Shown here piece by piece: positions 36,601 through 47,211 of a DNA stretch of 64,000 bases; the first letter of the stretch is position 1; the number at the start of each line of letters is the position of its first letter. The stretch comes from Codonopsis lanceolata (taxonomy: Eukaryota; Streptophyta; Magnoliopsida; Asterales; Campanulaceae), in assembly GCA_013146195.2 (NCBI GenBank), contig CM028379.1:91927401-91991400 (forward strand), written 5' to 3'. The notes under the pieces were generated by a model that had not been told where the DNA came from, searched no databases, and saw only the letters and a program-made list of their open reading frames with translations. A program made the translations under genes and the position numbers.

Positions 36601-37129
36601 ATTGAAGATATGAGCCAGTTACCTCTCAAACAAGTCAATAGGAAAGAAATGAGGAAGGAAAATGGGAGAAGAAGGAACAAAACTAACCACTTCGATGGTT
36701 GGGATCGACAGTAAAATCAAATTCCTCCATCTCATACTCGTCCAGCAACGCCATGTTCCGGTCCGGCTTCACATTCAACGACAAAACTGACGCCGTTTCA
36801 CTTTCCTCCTCCTCTTCATCGTCGTAGTCATTGTCATCGTCATCAACGTAGTCACCGTCTTCGTCTTCGTCTTCATCTTCGTCTTCGTGGGCGTTGGAAG
36901 AGGTAGTCTTAGTATAAAATAACTGTTTTCCCTGACTTTTAATGACCGGAGAAGTGCTATTAGTGGCAGCGGCAGTGGCTTGAAGGTGGAATTGGCGGTG
37001 GCGAGAGGGAGATAGAGGAGAGGTTTTAAAAGAAGGGAAGCAATTGAGAAGAAGGTAATAGCTGCCGGAATCGGTGGTTCGTCTTGGAAGACTCGGAGAT
37101 ACGTGCTGCAAATGCAAAGCTAGCTCCAT
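27679..37129 (-). CDS. Era-like GTPase with KH domain, probably plastid
   Basis: Nine exons: 37129-36688, 35499-35354, 34005-33865, 33781-33668, 33128-33003, 31470-31372, 31236-31135, 30068-29988 and 27771-27679. All joins keep frame and give 447 residues. Era proteins bind 16S-type rRNA and help assemble the small ribosomal subunit. The N-terminus (MELALHLQHVSPSLPRR) looks like a transit peptide, followed by a striking acidic run at about residues 82-109. G motifs: GKPNVGKS (154-161), QTTRHR, DTPG (201-204), NKKD (266-269) and SAK (296-298). The KH domain follows, with GKDGKS at 389-394 and a conserved tail WRQDE-KLLKYYGYGG. The ATG used is the first in frame. The last 2.2-kb intron contains a LINE, so the final exon is easily missed. 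Matches the Arabidopsis At5g66470 type from memory. Confidence 0.92.
27915..29935 (+). mobile_element. 5'-truncated LINE (L1-type) remnant in the last intron of the GTPase gene
   Basis: Broken plus-strand frames encode the C-terminal half of a LINE reverse transcriptase (INSVTSAIPTYIMQMC; then HLVNWVTICKPKKFGGLGIR and WVRVIGDKYVK) and, further on, an RNase H-like part (GRIKLNTDGSANHTSGKCGYG, SLEAEIYAI). The 3' end runs into TAAATAAATAAATAAATAAG (about 29911-29930), a tail-like A-rich repeat. Endonuclease and early RT regions are missing and many stops and frameshifts are present. It lies antisense to the host gene. Left edge approximate. Confidence 0.82.
30799..31012. mobile_element. Stowaway-like MITE in intron 7 of the GTPase gene
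   Basis: Starts CTCCCTACGTTCTGATCAAAG, a CTCCCTCCGTTC-type end. The interior has GTTCACGTTTGAAAG and later GTGGACTCTTTAC. The right terminus is eroded. Confidence 0.5.
32570..32706. mobile_element. Right half of a Stowaway-like MITE, GTPase intron 5
   Basis: Ends with CATGAACTCTTTGGGCGGAACGGAGGGAGTA, the standard right end of this group. No matching left end is visible. It lies in the intron between the exons at 33128-33003 and 31470-31372. Confidence 0.5.
36428..36548. mobile_element. Short MITE with GTGCTTGTTTGGT ends, in GTPase intron 1
   Basis: A 121-bp unit with near-perfect inverted ends GTGCTTGTTTGGT..ACCAAACAAGCAC. Second copy of the family at 7719-7837; both contain GGAAAGGAATCA. 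Each copy lies in the first intron of a gene for a plastid-targeted protein, which may be chance. Confidence 0.75.
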
Positions 37130-38233
37130 TCTAGTTTCTGGACAGCTTAGTGTTGCCGCTCCATCCCCCTGCAAATGGAACTTATCTTCTTATTCTTCTT
37201 CACTTTTTTATTTCTGTTCAAAATAACGTCTCTCACGATACGACACTGTTTCATGCCTTCCGTTCAGAATTAACACATTCATTTTTAATTTATAAGTATA
37301 TATACACTTACCTTTATTTAATTACAAAAATTCCTACTTACGTATATTAAAGTGATGAGAACTCAACTGAGAACATCTCTAAGTTTACCACCTATCCATC
37401 TTTTAATTAATTTTTATTTTCATACATTTAACTTTTTAATTTCTTATTGGTTCAATCAGATAATAATCTATATATATAAAAACAAATGTACATAATACTG
37501 TTAAATAAGGTTGTTTCCGCCTAAATCTACTTATTAAAAATAGAAAGTCATCTTTAACTAGTATGAGTAAATGAATTTATTGAAAACACAAATCTAATTA
37601 TTACTCTCATTTAGTCATAGATTAATTTAGTTGTAAATGCATTGAAATATGAGTTTGCCTTTCAATATGAAATGGCATACAACTTTATTGTTGATCACAT
37701 TATACATTGCATTAGCCACCAAAAAGTGTTATTAAAAAAATATTCTACATCGTCTACGGATGAAAAAATTTACTCTTATTTTTTTAGATTTTGATTGGTC
37801 ACGTGTTAAATAATTATTATAGTTAAGATATAGAGTATATTACTCATGATATTTATAAAGAGAGAGTAAGTCATTGGGTTTTCTTTTCATTTTTGTGTGG
37901 GATAAAGGAAGTTAGAGATAAGAATGACTTGACGTTTATCTTACTCCTCCTACAAATGTGGGATAGATTGTTGTTGACAATTGAAGACTTAGCCATCAAA
38001 CTTCATTTTCCTATTGATGTAAGATGGACCAAGTGTTTTGAAACACTTTTTAAACTCAATTTATCCAGACAAAAAAAGTTAATTAGATAAAACAAACTTT
38101 CAATAATTTGTGCATACTTATATTGTGCTACATGATCCTTTCTTTTTCATTAGTTGAGTGTTTAGTATCATAAGAATTGTTTAGTGGTTTGGCATTAAAA
38201 AGTCTAAATTTCATATAATTTTAAAAGAATTTA

Positions 38234-38272
<39 letters not shown>

Positions 38273-38453
38273 TAATAGAAAACATATTCTGAAACAAAAG
38301 TATTGTACTAAATGATTACTAATTTGGATACATTAACCATACATAACTTTGTTAGACATAATTATCATTATAATGTAGTAATATATCTCGAAAAATTACA
38401 TCTGTGCAGAGCACATGCTTCATTACTAGTACAATCAAAAGAAAAAACTGAAC
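37130..38453. other. Upstream region of the GTPase gene; AT-rich, AT microsatellite
   Basis: No gene seen. The first 200 bases should hold the GTPase promoter; on the minus strand there are TATATA-like sequences near 37297-37306. An (AT)n microsatellite lies at about 38237-38269. The rest is AT-rich filler without recognisable ORFs. Confidence 0.45.
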
Positions 38454-39548
38454 AAGAGCATCTCCAATGATGTGACTCTATATCACCCTCTAATTATCTT
38501 GTTTTTTATTTTTTTTATACTTTTTCAACGCTCTAAAAAAGTTTGAGCTCCAATAATCACCATCTATACAATCTTTTAAAACCCTCAAATCTTTCATCAC
38601 AACTAACAAACATAACTACCACCATATTTTTCATCTTTTTATTTTTATTTTCCCAACACAATTGGAATGAAATATTTATATTTTATATTACATATTCTAT
38701 GAAAAAAATAAGGGTCAATTTATGTTTATAATACATAATTATTATTATTTTATCATCTCATATATTATGAACACGAGACAAATAATTTTCTTTGGTTGAA
38801 AAGAATTCGCAATTAATACACAAATTGCATATAAAAATAGGCATCTTTCATTTTGATTAATACATTAAGATGTATATAAGTAACTTGCAATGGTAGGAAA
38901 ATTTAAAAAGATAAAGGTAGTATAATTAAAAGAAACCACACATTTATAATACAATCAATTATTTTTTCTTAAATGATGTGTTGAGTCAAAGATGATGATT
39001 ATTTGAAACGAATGGAGTATATGTTGTAATATTTTTTAAATTTCTTTTATCTATGTCAATCTAAAGGGAAATTTATGTTTAAAATACAATTTTATTATTA
39101 CCTAAATATAACTCCTACTAAAGAAAAGAAAAGATTTTTTTAGCACAAAATAAAACTTATTACATTAATTATAACTTTACTTGGAATGGATGAAGTATTT
39201 TTTACATTTTATATTCTATTGAAATAATTTTATGTTTTAAAAAATTCAATTACTTTTTTCTGAAAAAACATATTTTAACAAAACTAATTAATTTGCTATA
39301 ATCTCCATTAATTATCTCATTAGAAAAGCATATGTCAACAACAACAAACATGGGCATCACGCACAAGAGAGAGCTAGAGTCAAAAAAAATTATTGTTCCC
39401 ACTAAGAGTTCCTCTTAGTTTAGCGGAGTGTTTCGTTGGTTTTAGAGGAAAAGGTGTGGTAGGGTGTCCATCGTAAGATCAAGGGTGGGTTAAAAACTCT
39501 AAAAATGGTTTAGAGTTTTGATAAAAGTCATCCATTGTGGATGCTCTT
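38454..39548. mobile_element. Possible 1.1-kb MITE-like element with AAGAGCATC ends
   Basis: The left end AAGAGCATCTCCAATGATG and the right end, reverse complemented, AAGAGCATCCACAATGGATG are similar inverted sequences of the kind seen on plant MITEs. The interior is AT-rich and noncoding. No target duplication was found, so two separate elements facing each other is an alternative. A Stowaway-like fragment lies inside at about 38938-39021. Confidence 0.45.
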
Positions 39549-39780
39549 AGGGACTAAATACACCTACCAAAAATCTTTAAATACATTGGTGGGTATATTT
39601 AGAAATTTGGTAGGGACTAAGGGCAATTTGTTTTTTCCATTGATGACATGTTTGTAATTAAAGATAGAATATGTTTCATGTAAGACGGTTGTACAAATTG
39701 GAGTTATCCATGTTAAATGAACCAAAGATTCATAAATTATCGTCACCTCTCAACATGTGTCACTTTTAGACCCTTAATAT

Positions 39781-40804
39781 GTAAGTCATCCAAATCCGTC
39801 AAGTGTTGTTGAGAGTTGTAAGGTAAATCAAACTAACGGAAATTAACAGAAGAGGCTGACATAGGACAAAATCGCAAAGTTTGGGTGCACATGGACCGTG
39901 GCTTACATTCCTGAAAACACTAGGGGCATCGGAGCAATTAATGAAACATTTCAATTTCCATAATGATGTGAGTGTCCCGTCACATACCCACAACAGCCTA
40001 GATCCGCAAGATTTTGAAACGGCTCGGGTTTGGGCGATCCGTCTCACCCGATTTCAACCACTTCACACTCTCATTTTGACCTATTTTATTGATGGGTAAC
40101 TCGCAGCTTCATCAAAAGGGTTACTCATGCTCAAATCAAACTCAACTTCATTTTCCTTTTTATTTGAGGTTTCGTCTTACGGATTGGGATCCGTAAGACA
40201 GGTGTTACACAAATTTTGCCTTGAAGATAAAGGGGTGTAATAATAAATTAAAGGTGGTAATAGAATCACCCTATCCAGCAATGAGCATTTATTTTAATTT
40301 TTCAGCTTATTCATACATATTTCCTTCTATTGTCCTATACAAACGAAATTCTAAATGGAAAATTGAGCATAAATTTTTATTTTTTAAAAAAAATCATTAA
40401 AAAATATAATTTGTAGTATCAAAAAATGTGTTTTATGATTTTGAAAATATATATATATATATATATATGAAACTTTCTTTTAAAAAACAATTTATTTGAT
40501 CAACTAATAATCAAACATGACAGTAAATTACGAACAAATGGAGTAATAATTAGCAAATGTAAATTTAATAAATTTATTTTTTAAAAAATGGCACAAAAGC
40601 AACAAAAGTTTATCGAAACACTTTTTAGAGGGATTTTTAGTTATTATTCTAGTAAGAAATGATAGATAAACTTAAAAGTTTATGGTAACTATTAAAATTT
40701 GGAATTAAAGGTATAAGAGAATAAAGGGAAAAAAAATCTCAAAGAAAAAAAAAGAATTTAACAAAATTATCCAAGTGAAATATTTGCTTGAAAACAAAAT
40801 TTGT
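39781..40804. repeat. Long direct repeat, copy A
   Basis: About 1,020 bp matching 42610-43616 over its whole length with many substitutions and small indels. Starts GTAAGTCATCCAAATCCGTCAAG and ends near TTGCTTGAAAACAAAATTTG. Shared landmarks: AAATCGCAAAGTTTGGGT, GGTGGTAATAGAATCACCCT and AAAGTTTATCGAAACACTTTTTAGAGG. It contains a perfect 11-bp-arm hairpin at 40174-40199 and an (AT)n run at about 40447-40468. The ORFs in it are not conserved between copies. Confidence 0.85.
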
Positions 40805-41116
40805 GCCTCCTATTAAATGTGTCACTTTTAATCTATCAGTTCCATGGAGGAACTACTAGAAGAAGACGAAGAAGAAAAAATGGGAAAAGGGATCCTGCGA
40901 GACATACTCTAGAAAACAAAGGAAAGGAAAGAAAACCGTATCAAATAAAGTCAAAATTTGGGAAGACCAGAAGAAATCTCTGAGGAAAGTGGGGATACGC
41001 TGAAAAAAAGCCAAAAGGAAAAGTTAAAAGTCAAAAGCGGAGGAGTAAACTCAATAACAGTAGGAAAAAACACTAAAGTCACCGTGGAAGGCCCGAGAAG
41101 GCAACGTGGAAAAAAG

Positions 41117-41620
41117 GAAGAAAAACACTTACGGGCTTCAAGTAGACAGGGATGTAACGGGATGGAAACAGTCGGAATTGTCGCCGAAAATCGCCTAAAA
41201 CAGTGGAAGAATCTGGTGAAGAGAGAAATGGAAGCGGTAAAGCAAAAAGAAAGAAAAAATCTCTTATACCCCCAGCGACAACGTTTTGAGCGGAGCCGGA
41301 AAACTATCGATCGACCGCGTGTTTTCTGAACCAAAACCACATCACTAGTTTCTCGAGATTCGGAAGAAAAACACTTACTGCTTCAAGTAGGCAGGGATGT
41401 AACGGGATGGAAACAGCCGGAATTGCCGTCAGAAATCGCCTAAAACGGTGGAAGAATCTGGTGAAGAGAGAAATGGAAGCGGTAAAAGCAAAATGAAAGA
41501 GAAAAATCTCTTATACCCCCAACGACAACGTTTTTGAGCGGAGCCAGGAAAACTATCGGGTCGACCAGCGTGTTTTCTCGAACCAAACACAAAACGCCAC
41601 CACTAATTTCTGAATTCGGG
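41117..41620. repeat. Tandem duplication, two units of about 250 bp
   Basis: GAAGAAAAACACTTAC begins at about 41117 and again at about 41363; the following 240 bases (GGGATGTAACGGGATGGAAACAG, GTGGAAGAATCTGGTGAAGAG, CTCTTATACCCCCA-CGACAACG) are repeated with few differences. The ORFs seen on either strand come from this duplicated sequence and show no protein family. Confidence 0.85.
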
Positions 41621-42609
41621 AAGAAAAAAGGCGGCATTAATGGCATTTCGAAATTGGCCGCCCCAACGAAACCAAGAAACCACCAAAACTGCATTTAATG
41701 AAGTGACGAAAAGCGTCGATTGGACGGATAAACGAAAACATCTCATAAACTTCCAACAAATCTCGTCAAAAAACTAGGCACCAGCCTCGACTTAAATCTC
41801 CTCCTCGGCGAAAGGCACGATGCCGACCTCCCAGCCAAACAGCGATATTACTTTTTGCCTTCTGGCGAAAAAAGTAGGGGCCAGCGAAAGGATTAAGCAG
41901 GGATTGACCCTCGGCATGCCAAGAACTCGACCCCGGCACAATAGAGGGTCCCAACTAAAACCACCGATGGCGAGGGGGGACCACTCGCCCTAAGATAAAC
42001 ACTTCGGCCGGCATCATGACCCTCGGCGATGAGTTCGCCTTGGGCCTAAAGACCACTGGCACCCTCGGCCCCGTCACCAACTCAGTCCCTTGTATCCTCA
42101 AACCTCGGCAAATAATAAAAGCTTTCGTCACAAAACCACTCGACCTCGGCTTTGAATCAATCATCATCCGCCCGAAAAACCGTTTCCTAGGCAGAAAACC
42201 GGCGCACGTCAATACCAACTCTCGACAAGCAGTTCACTTATTTCGACGAAGACCCTCAACGCATTTAATGATCGCGCGTTATGCTCCCCGATCACCCGCC
42301 ACGACAACATGAACCGGTATAAATAGAGTGCCCATTTAATATGGAGGTAGGCAATTTCGGAGATATCACAACTACCTTATCACTTTGTACCTTATCAAAC
42401 ACTTATCACGGCATATTTATTACCATCTTTCCACCGGAAACCTTACTCTCACAGGAGGGTTCTAGTCGGGCCGCCCACTCATGATGTTTGTTGTTTCATC
42501 TGTGCAGGTTAACCAAGAAGGACGAATCAGCGACTGCCACCTCATCCTTACTCACACGTGGACGACAAGACAAGATCACCACCAAAAAAGCGTGATCAGA
42601 CCTCAATGA
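41621..42609 (+). other. GC-richer LTR-like segment with TATA box
   Basis: Distinctly GC-richer than its surroundings, with repeated CCTCGGC motifs, then CCGGTATAAATAGAG at 42312-42326, a good plant TATA box, followed by a noncoding stretch with GGGTTCTAGTCGGGCC. This composition and order resemble the U3-R part of a Ty3/gypsy LTR. Termini were not found and no element ORF follows. A truncated LTR is my best guess. Confidence 0.4.
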
Positions 42610-43616
42610 GTAAGTCATCCAAGTCCGTCAAGTCCCGTTGAGTAGGCAAAATTGAACTAACGATGATTAATAGAGGTGCTGACATGAGACCAAATCGCAA
42701 AGTTTGGGTCCACATGGACCGCGGCTCATGTTCCTGAAAATAATAGGGGAACCGCTGCAATTAATGAAACATTTCGATTTCATTCATGTGATGGCACACT
42801 CACAGCGTTCCACATCGCATGCCCGCAACAGCCAAGATCTGCGAGATTTTGAAATAGTTTCGGGTTCGGACGATCTGTCTATCAGCTCACTTTACACTCT
42901 CATTTTGACATGTTTTATTGAGGGTAATATGCGATTTCACCAAATTGGTTGCTCATGCAGTCATGCCCAAAACAAATGCAACTTCATTTTCCTTATTATT
43001 TTGGGTTACATCTTATGAATCGGGATCCGTAAAACGATTTTATATAAGTTTTTACCTTAAAAATAAAGAAATGTAATGTATTAATAAATTTGAAGGTGGT
43101 AATAGAATCACCCTCTTCAGCAATGAGTGTTTATTTTAATTTTTCAGCTTATTCAAACATATTTATTTTCCTATACAAACGACTTTCTAAATGAAATTTT
43201 GAGTTTTTTTTTTAAATCATAAGAAAAATTCGTATTATCAAAAAATGTGTTTAATTATTTTGAAAAAATAATACATGAAATTTTCTTTTAAAAAACAATT
43301 TATTTGATCAACCAAAAATCAAACAGGACAATAAATTAGGAGCATATGGAGTAATAATTAGTATATGTAAATTTAATTTTAAAAAAATTAATGGGACAGA
43401 AGCAACAAAAGTTTATCGAAACACTTTTTAGAGGGATTTTTAGTTATTATTCTACTAAGAAATGACAAACTTAAAAGCTTCCGGTAAATATTAAAATTTG
43501 GAATTAAAGGTATAAGAGAATACATAAAATAATTTTATTTTCTCAAAGAACAACGAAAAACTAAAAGAATTTAACAAAATTATACAAGCGAAACATTTGC
43601 TTGAAAACAAAATTTG
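42610..43616. repeat. Long direct repeat, copy B
   Basis: Second copy of 39781-40804, offset about 2,830 bp in the same orientation. It lacks the (AT)n run of copy A and carries a weaker version of the hairpin at 43010-43035. Flanks of A and B show no shared target duplication, so they are not an obvious LTR pair. Confidence 0.85.
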
Positions 43617-43690
43617 CGTGGTCCCCCACTCCCCAAAAAAAAAAAAGGAAAGCTAGGCAATCCACAAGAGAATATAACTAGTATATAATA

Positions 43691-43864
43691 CTCCCTCCGT
43701 TCCGAACAAATAATCAACTATTTCGTTTTGAGATATTTCATTTAAAAAATTCACTTTAAAAAATAAAGACATAAACTTTTTATTTTATTATTAATAAGCT
43801 ACTAAAAGTATCTTTTTAAAAAAATTAACTTTCAAACAGAGACCATTTATTTGGAACGGAGGGA
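43691..43864. mobile_element. Stowaway-like MITE
   Basis: Starts CTCCCTCCGTTCCGAAC after TA and ends TTGGAACGGAGGGA, a terminal inverted repeat of about 13 bp. The interior has TTCGTTTTGAGATATTTCATT and TTAACTTTCAAACAGAGACC. Relatives lie at 57280-57360 (right end) and 61235-61400. Confidence 0.75.
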
Positions 43865-44616
43865 ATAAAACAAAAGAAACAATGAGTTGGGGAAATTTTT
43901 GAAATGAAACACCCAAAAGTGTATACCTTTTCAATTTCGTATGAAATTTACGTTAGAATTTATATCCAAGTTATGGGGTATTCAAAGTTTCATACCATGA
44001 ACAAAAAAATAGTCACATGTTTTGAGAGTTAAGAGAATTATCCACATAAGATGCTTATCCCCCTAGGGCCTAGGCCCTACACAGTCAACAGAAATTCCAA
44101 ATAATAAAGCCACATCATATCATATTTGGGCTCCCATCCCTTCTTCTTCCTTGGTCTTTAACGGGACAATCGTTCGTAAGAATCCTCAAGAAGAGTGATG
44201 GTTCGTGTGACAACCTCCAAGACAATGATAATGGCTAACCACAGGTACTCGAGCAACAAAACATACAACATAAAGGCCAATCAAGTATAACCACATCAAT
44301 GATAAGATCTCGGAAGAAAACTAAACAATAAAATTAAAAAAAAAAAAAAAAACCTCTGAAGAGGGAAAATCTTAGCAAAGATGAACTAGTTTCTGACAAG
44401 ACAAGCTCGTCTAAGATCTCCAGATGAAAGCTCAACTTTCAAACACTGATTATTATACTTAAAACTGTACATCCCTGGGTGGCAAAAAAATATGCATAGC
44501 CACGGGCATGCTGCAGGTATTCACATGAATGCCCATTTAACCTTATGTGCTATCTTATTTTACTTCTATGACATGGCGGGTAGTAATCTAATCAAGTGAA
44601 AGCATCATCACTAGCT

Positions 44617-44947
44617 TCAATGGTCGCCATTAGTAGCAAGGGAATCGTCTGCTGAAGATGATTCCTTTCCACTAGGGAGGTAAGACCATGCTAAGGCAGC
44701 ACCACCAAGCGTAATTGCAGCACCAATTGATCCCCAAACCCATTTTTGTCTTCGTTTCCTTTTTTGCCTGAGGCGCCTTGCCACCTCTACACAAGGACAA
44801 AAATAGAAAGAAGATATCAGATTCAAAAAAGGAGATACTACCATGCTCGGGTTCACGTTAACATTTGAGAGCAGGCATACACACCAGGCAGCTGTAAAAC
44901 TGATAATAGCAAAACTTGCACTTAACCACACAGAAACAACTGCAAGT
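44617..44947 (-). CDS. Last two exons of an unrecognised small membrane protein (5' part not found)
   Basis: Two exons fit: 44947-44881 (LAVVSVWLSASFAIISFTAAWC) and 44784-44617 (VARRLRQKRKRRQKWVWGSI, then GAAITLGGAALAWSYLPSGK and an acidic tail ending TNGDH). Together they give two hydrophobic segments separated by a strongly basic cluster, as in a membrane protein with a short loop. The donor GTATGC and an acceptor TAGAG keep the frame; an acceptor 2 bases earlier would bring a stop. Upstream exons should lie at higher coordinates; I did not find them before the retrotransposon at 46044. I do not recognise the family. It could be a small conserved plant protein or a broken gene. Confidence 0.5.
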
Positions 44948-45473
44948 CTGCAACCAACTATAATATTACTATAATATATTCAGGTGATCTTCAGTTGTGT
45001 ACTGTGTCAAAAGCAACCAAGACCATCGTTATTCCAGAGCAGAACATTTGTATTGGTCAGTTATACCCTGCCATTATTTCCTTCTAATCAAAAAAATCCC
45101 CGATCATTATTATTTCCAATTGTGGCAGCCTTTGTTTACTAGCAAATACAAATTAAACCCATTTCACCTCATTACCAAGGCAGGAAGAATAATTGATGCA
45201 AGCAATTTCAATGGGCTTGCGCAACTGATTAATTAGAAAGATTCACAATGGTTGGGTACCATGACGGGTGATGTATTTTATCCTTGGATATCACCAGTTT
45301 GAGTATTGACAATATTTACCACGAGACATTAGGAGTGATGACAGATCATTATCCCTCATAGCTCAGGATCTTTCACATGACTCAGAATATTACTCATTCC
45401 CATCCCAAAATGAGTGTCCATTTTTTATTTTTCACAAAAGTTAAGAAAGATGCCTTTTCGGCAATTTTACTAG

Positions 45474-45474
<1 letters not shown>

Positions 45475-45522
<48 letters not shown>

Positions 45523-45524
45523 GG
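45475..45524. repeat. GC-AC-AT compound microsatellite
   Basis: (GC)n followed by about fifteen AC units and then six or so AT units. It interrupts a Stowaway-like block (CATCCCAAAATGAGTGTCC near 45400, GGGATGGAGGGAGTA near 45662). Confidence 0.9.
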
Positions 45525-45937
45525 ATGCCCTTAAGTGTCCACACTAGACCATGAAAGTGCACACTAGGCTACGATAGTTGGCAAAGGTTAATTTAGTAAA
45601 TTCATAGAAAAAAGATGACTTGTGTTGAGACATGAAAATTTTAATAAAGGACCCTCTTTAAGGGATGGAGGGAGTATTTCATTTGCTTAACTTTTGAACC
45701 AGAGTAGCGTGAATTCCATACACTAATCATGAATTGTAATCCAGTAACCAGTCAGTCAATTGCAGATTCACTTCAGATAACCGAGTCCAACAAATAGAAG
45801 AAGAAGCTTTTCCAACACCGCCCCCAACCCACACACACAAAAGGTGGTCTATCAATTTCTTTTACATATCAAGCCCCTTATATTAATGATCTACAGTGAT
45901 CCAGCCTAGCCCTTCAAAAACAGCCATTCGAGGAGGA

Positions 45938-45961
45938 CTCTCTCTCTCTCTCTCTCTCTCT
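45938..45961. repeat. CT microsatellite
   Basis: About twelve CT units in the AT-rich stretch left of the LTR retrotransposon. No gene is seen between 44948 and 46043 apart from this and the compound microsatellite. Confidence 0.9.
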
Positions 45962-46043
45962 GAGTAGAAACCAATATCCAGACACCAACAGCAGGGCTAG
46001 CAAAAACCAACCTTACATTAATGCCGGACGCATAATCTATAGA

Positions 46044-47211
46044 TGATGCGTATGCGGATGCTTGAAATTAACCAATCGTTCCAGCCTTTGTATTCAGTTT
46101 CATGGGCGAAATCTGCTTCCCAAAACAGCCCCAAAAATAGTTTGTTTTAAAAGAATTTCTCCCTTACAATTATAACCCAACAACTAACAAAAGCCTTCAC
46201 CTAACAACCTTAACCCACGCCTGAATTAAGTGTGTATGGACTGCCCAAAAATGGTCTCCTTTGCAGAGAAACAACCTGCCTAAGATTCCCCCAATCTGCT
46301 CCAATCTTCCTTGGCCGAAGACTCCAAGGAAACAAGCTACAGCCACGTTTTTGATGAAGCTTAGGACTGCCCAAACTACCTCCTGATTCCAGCAACTCCC
46401 ACACACAGAACCTGCCCAAAATACCTGCCAAACCTACGCCTAACCTGCTCCTAAGACAGCCCACGTTCTGGAACTATGCTGCCCCAAAACAGCCACGATC
46501 GTTGAGGTTTAAACTGCCCAAAAACTGCCCCGCCTCCGAAGGAGAACAGGCTGCCACGAACAAATAAAAAGAAGAAGAAATAGAGAAAGGATAGATCGGT
46601 TTCACCGGACAAGCTTCATTCACTTGTCGTAAAGAATACCGTTTGATTTGATCTTCTAGGCTTCACTCACCTATGGAAGAAGAAATCGGCAAAGAGACAC
46701 AACCGTGTTCTTGAGGCTTTGCTTTTCAACGTCAGAATCTGCCCTCATTCCAATAAAAATATGCCTTATAAAGGCTACAAAGTAAACCCTAAGCTATTAA
46801 TGAAACCCTAACTAACTAGGAAACAATAAACCTATTTTAAAATAGGAAACTAACATTTAAAACCCCCTTAAATACCAAAAACGGGATTTTAAAATAAAAA
46901 GTATAATTTGACTAAATAGGAAACTAACTAAACAACTAACTAAATAATTAATCAGCCATGACTTGTGTTGTAGACGCCCTCCAAGCTTTGTGTGCCCATG
47001 CGTGACCAACCCCTTAGGGTTATGGCTTCGAACCGTACTCCCCTTGTAACCTTTGTGTGCACCTCCTAGACTGCCCCGAACCATCTTGCCAATCCGTGAC
47101 CTAAGAGTTCCATCCCCCATAATGGTCTTCTTTGAACAACAAATGTACACCCCACTTGCCGACCTTGGACAGCCCTTTCCTTTAGTATTGTTGACCCCCT
47201 CATATGCTTCA
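46044..47211 (-). repeat. 3' LTR of the non-autonomous element
   Basis: 1,168 bp, nearly identical to 48941-50094. On the minus strand it carries TTTATAAGGC near 46771-46762, a candidate U3 TATA box, also present in the other LTR. ORFs on both strands inside it are mirrored in the other LTR and are not genes. Confidence 0.92.

Noticed and set aside
40951..41340. Paired ORFs of about 125 codons on both strands
   Set aside because: They arise from a tandemly duplicated noncoding segment; the second unit breaks both frames, and neither shows a protein family.
39781..43616. Copies A and B as the LTR pair of a retrotransposon
   Set aside because: No TG..CA ends, no target duplication, no primer site next to copy A or B, and no element ORFs between them.
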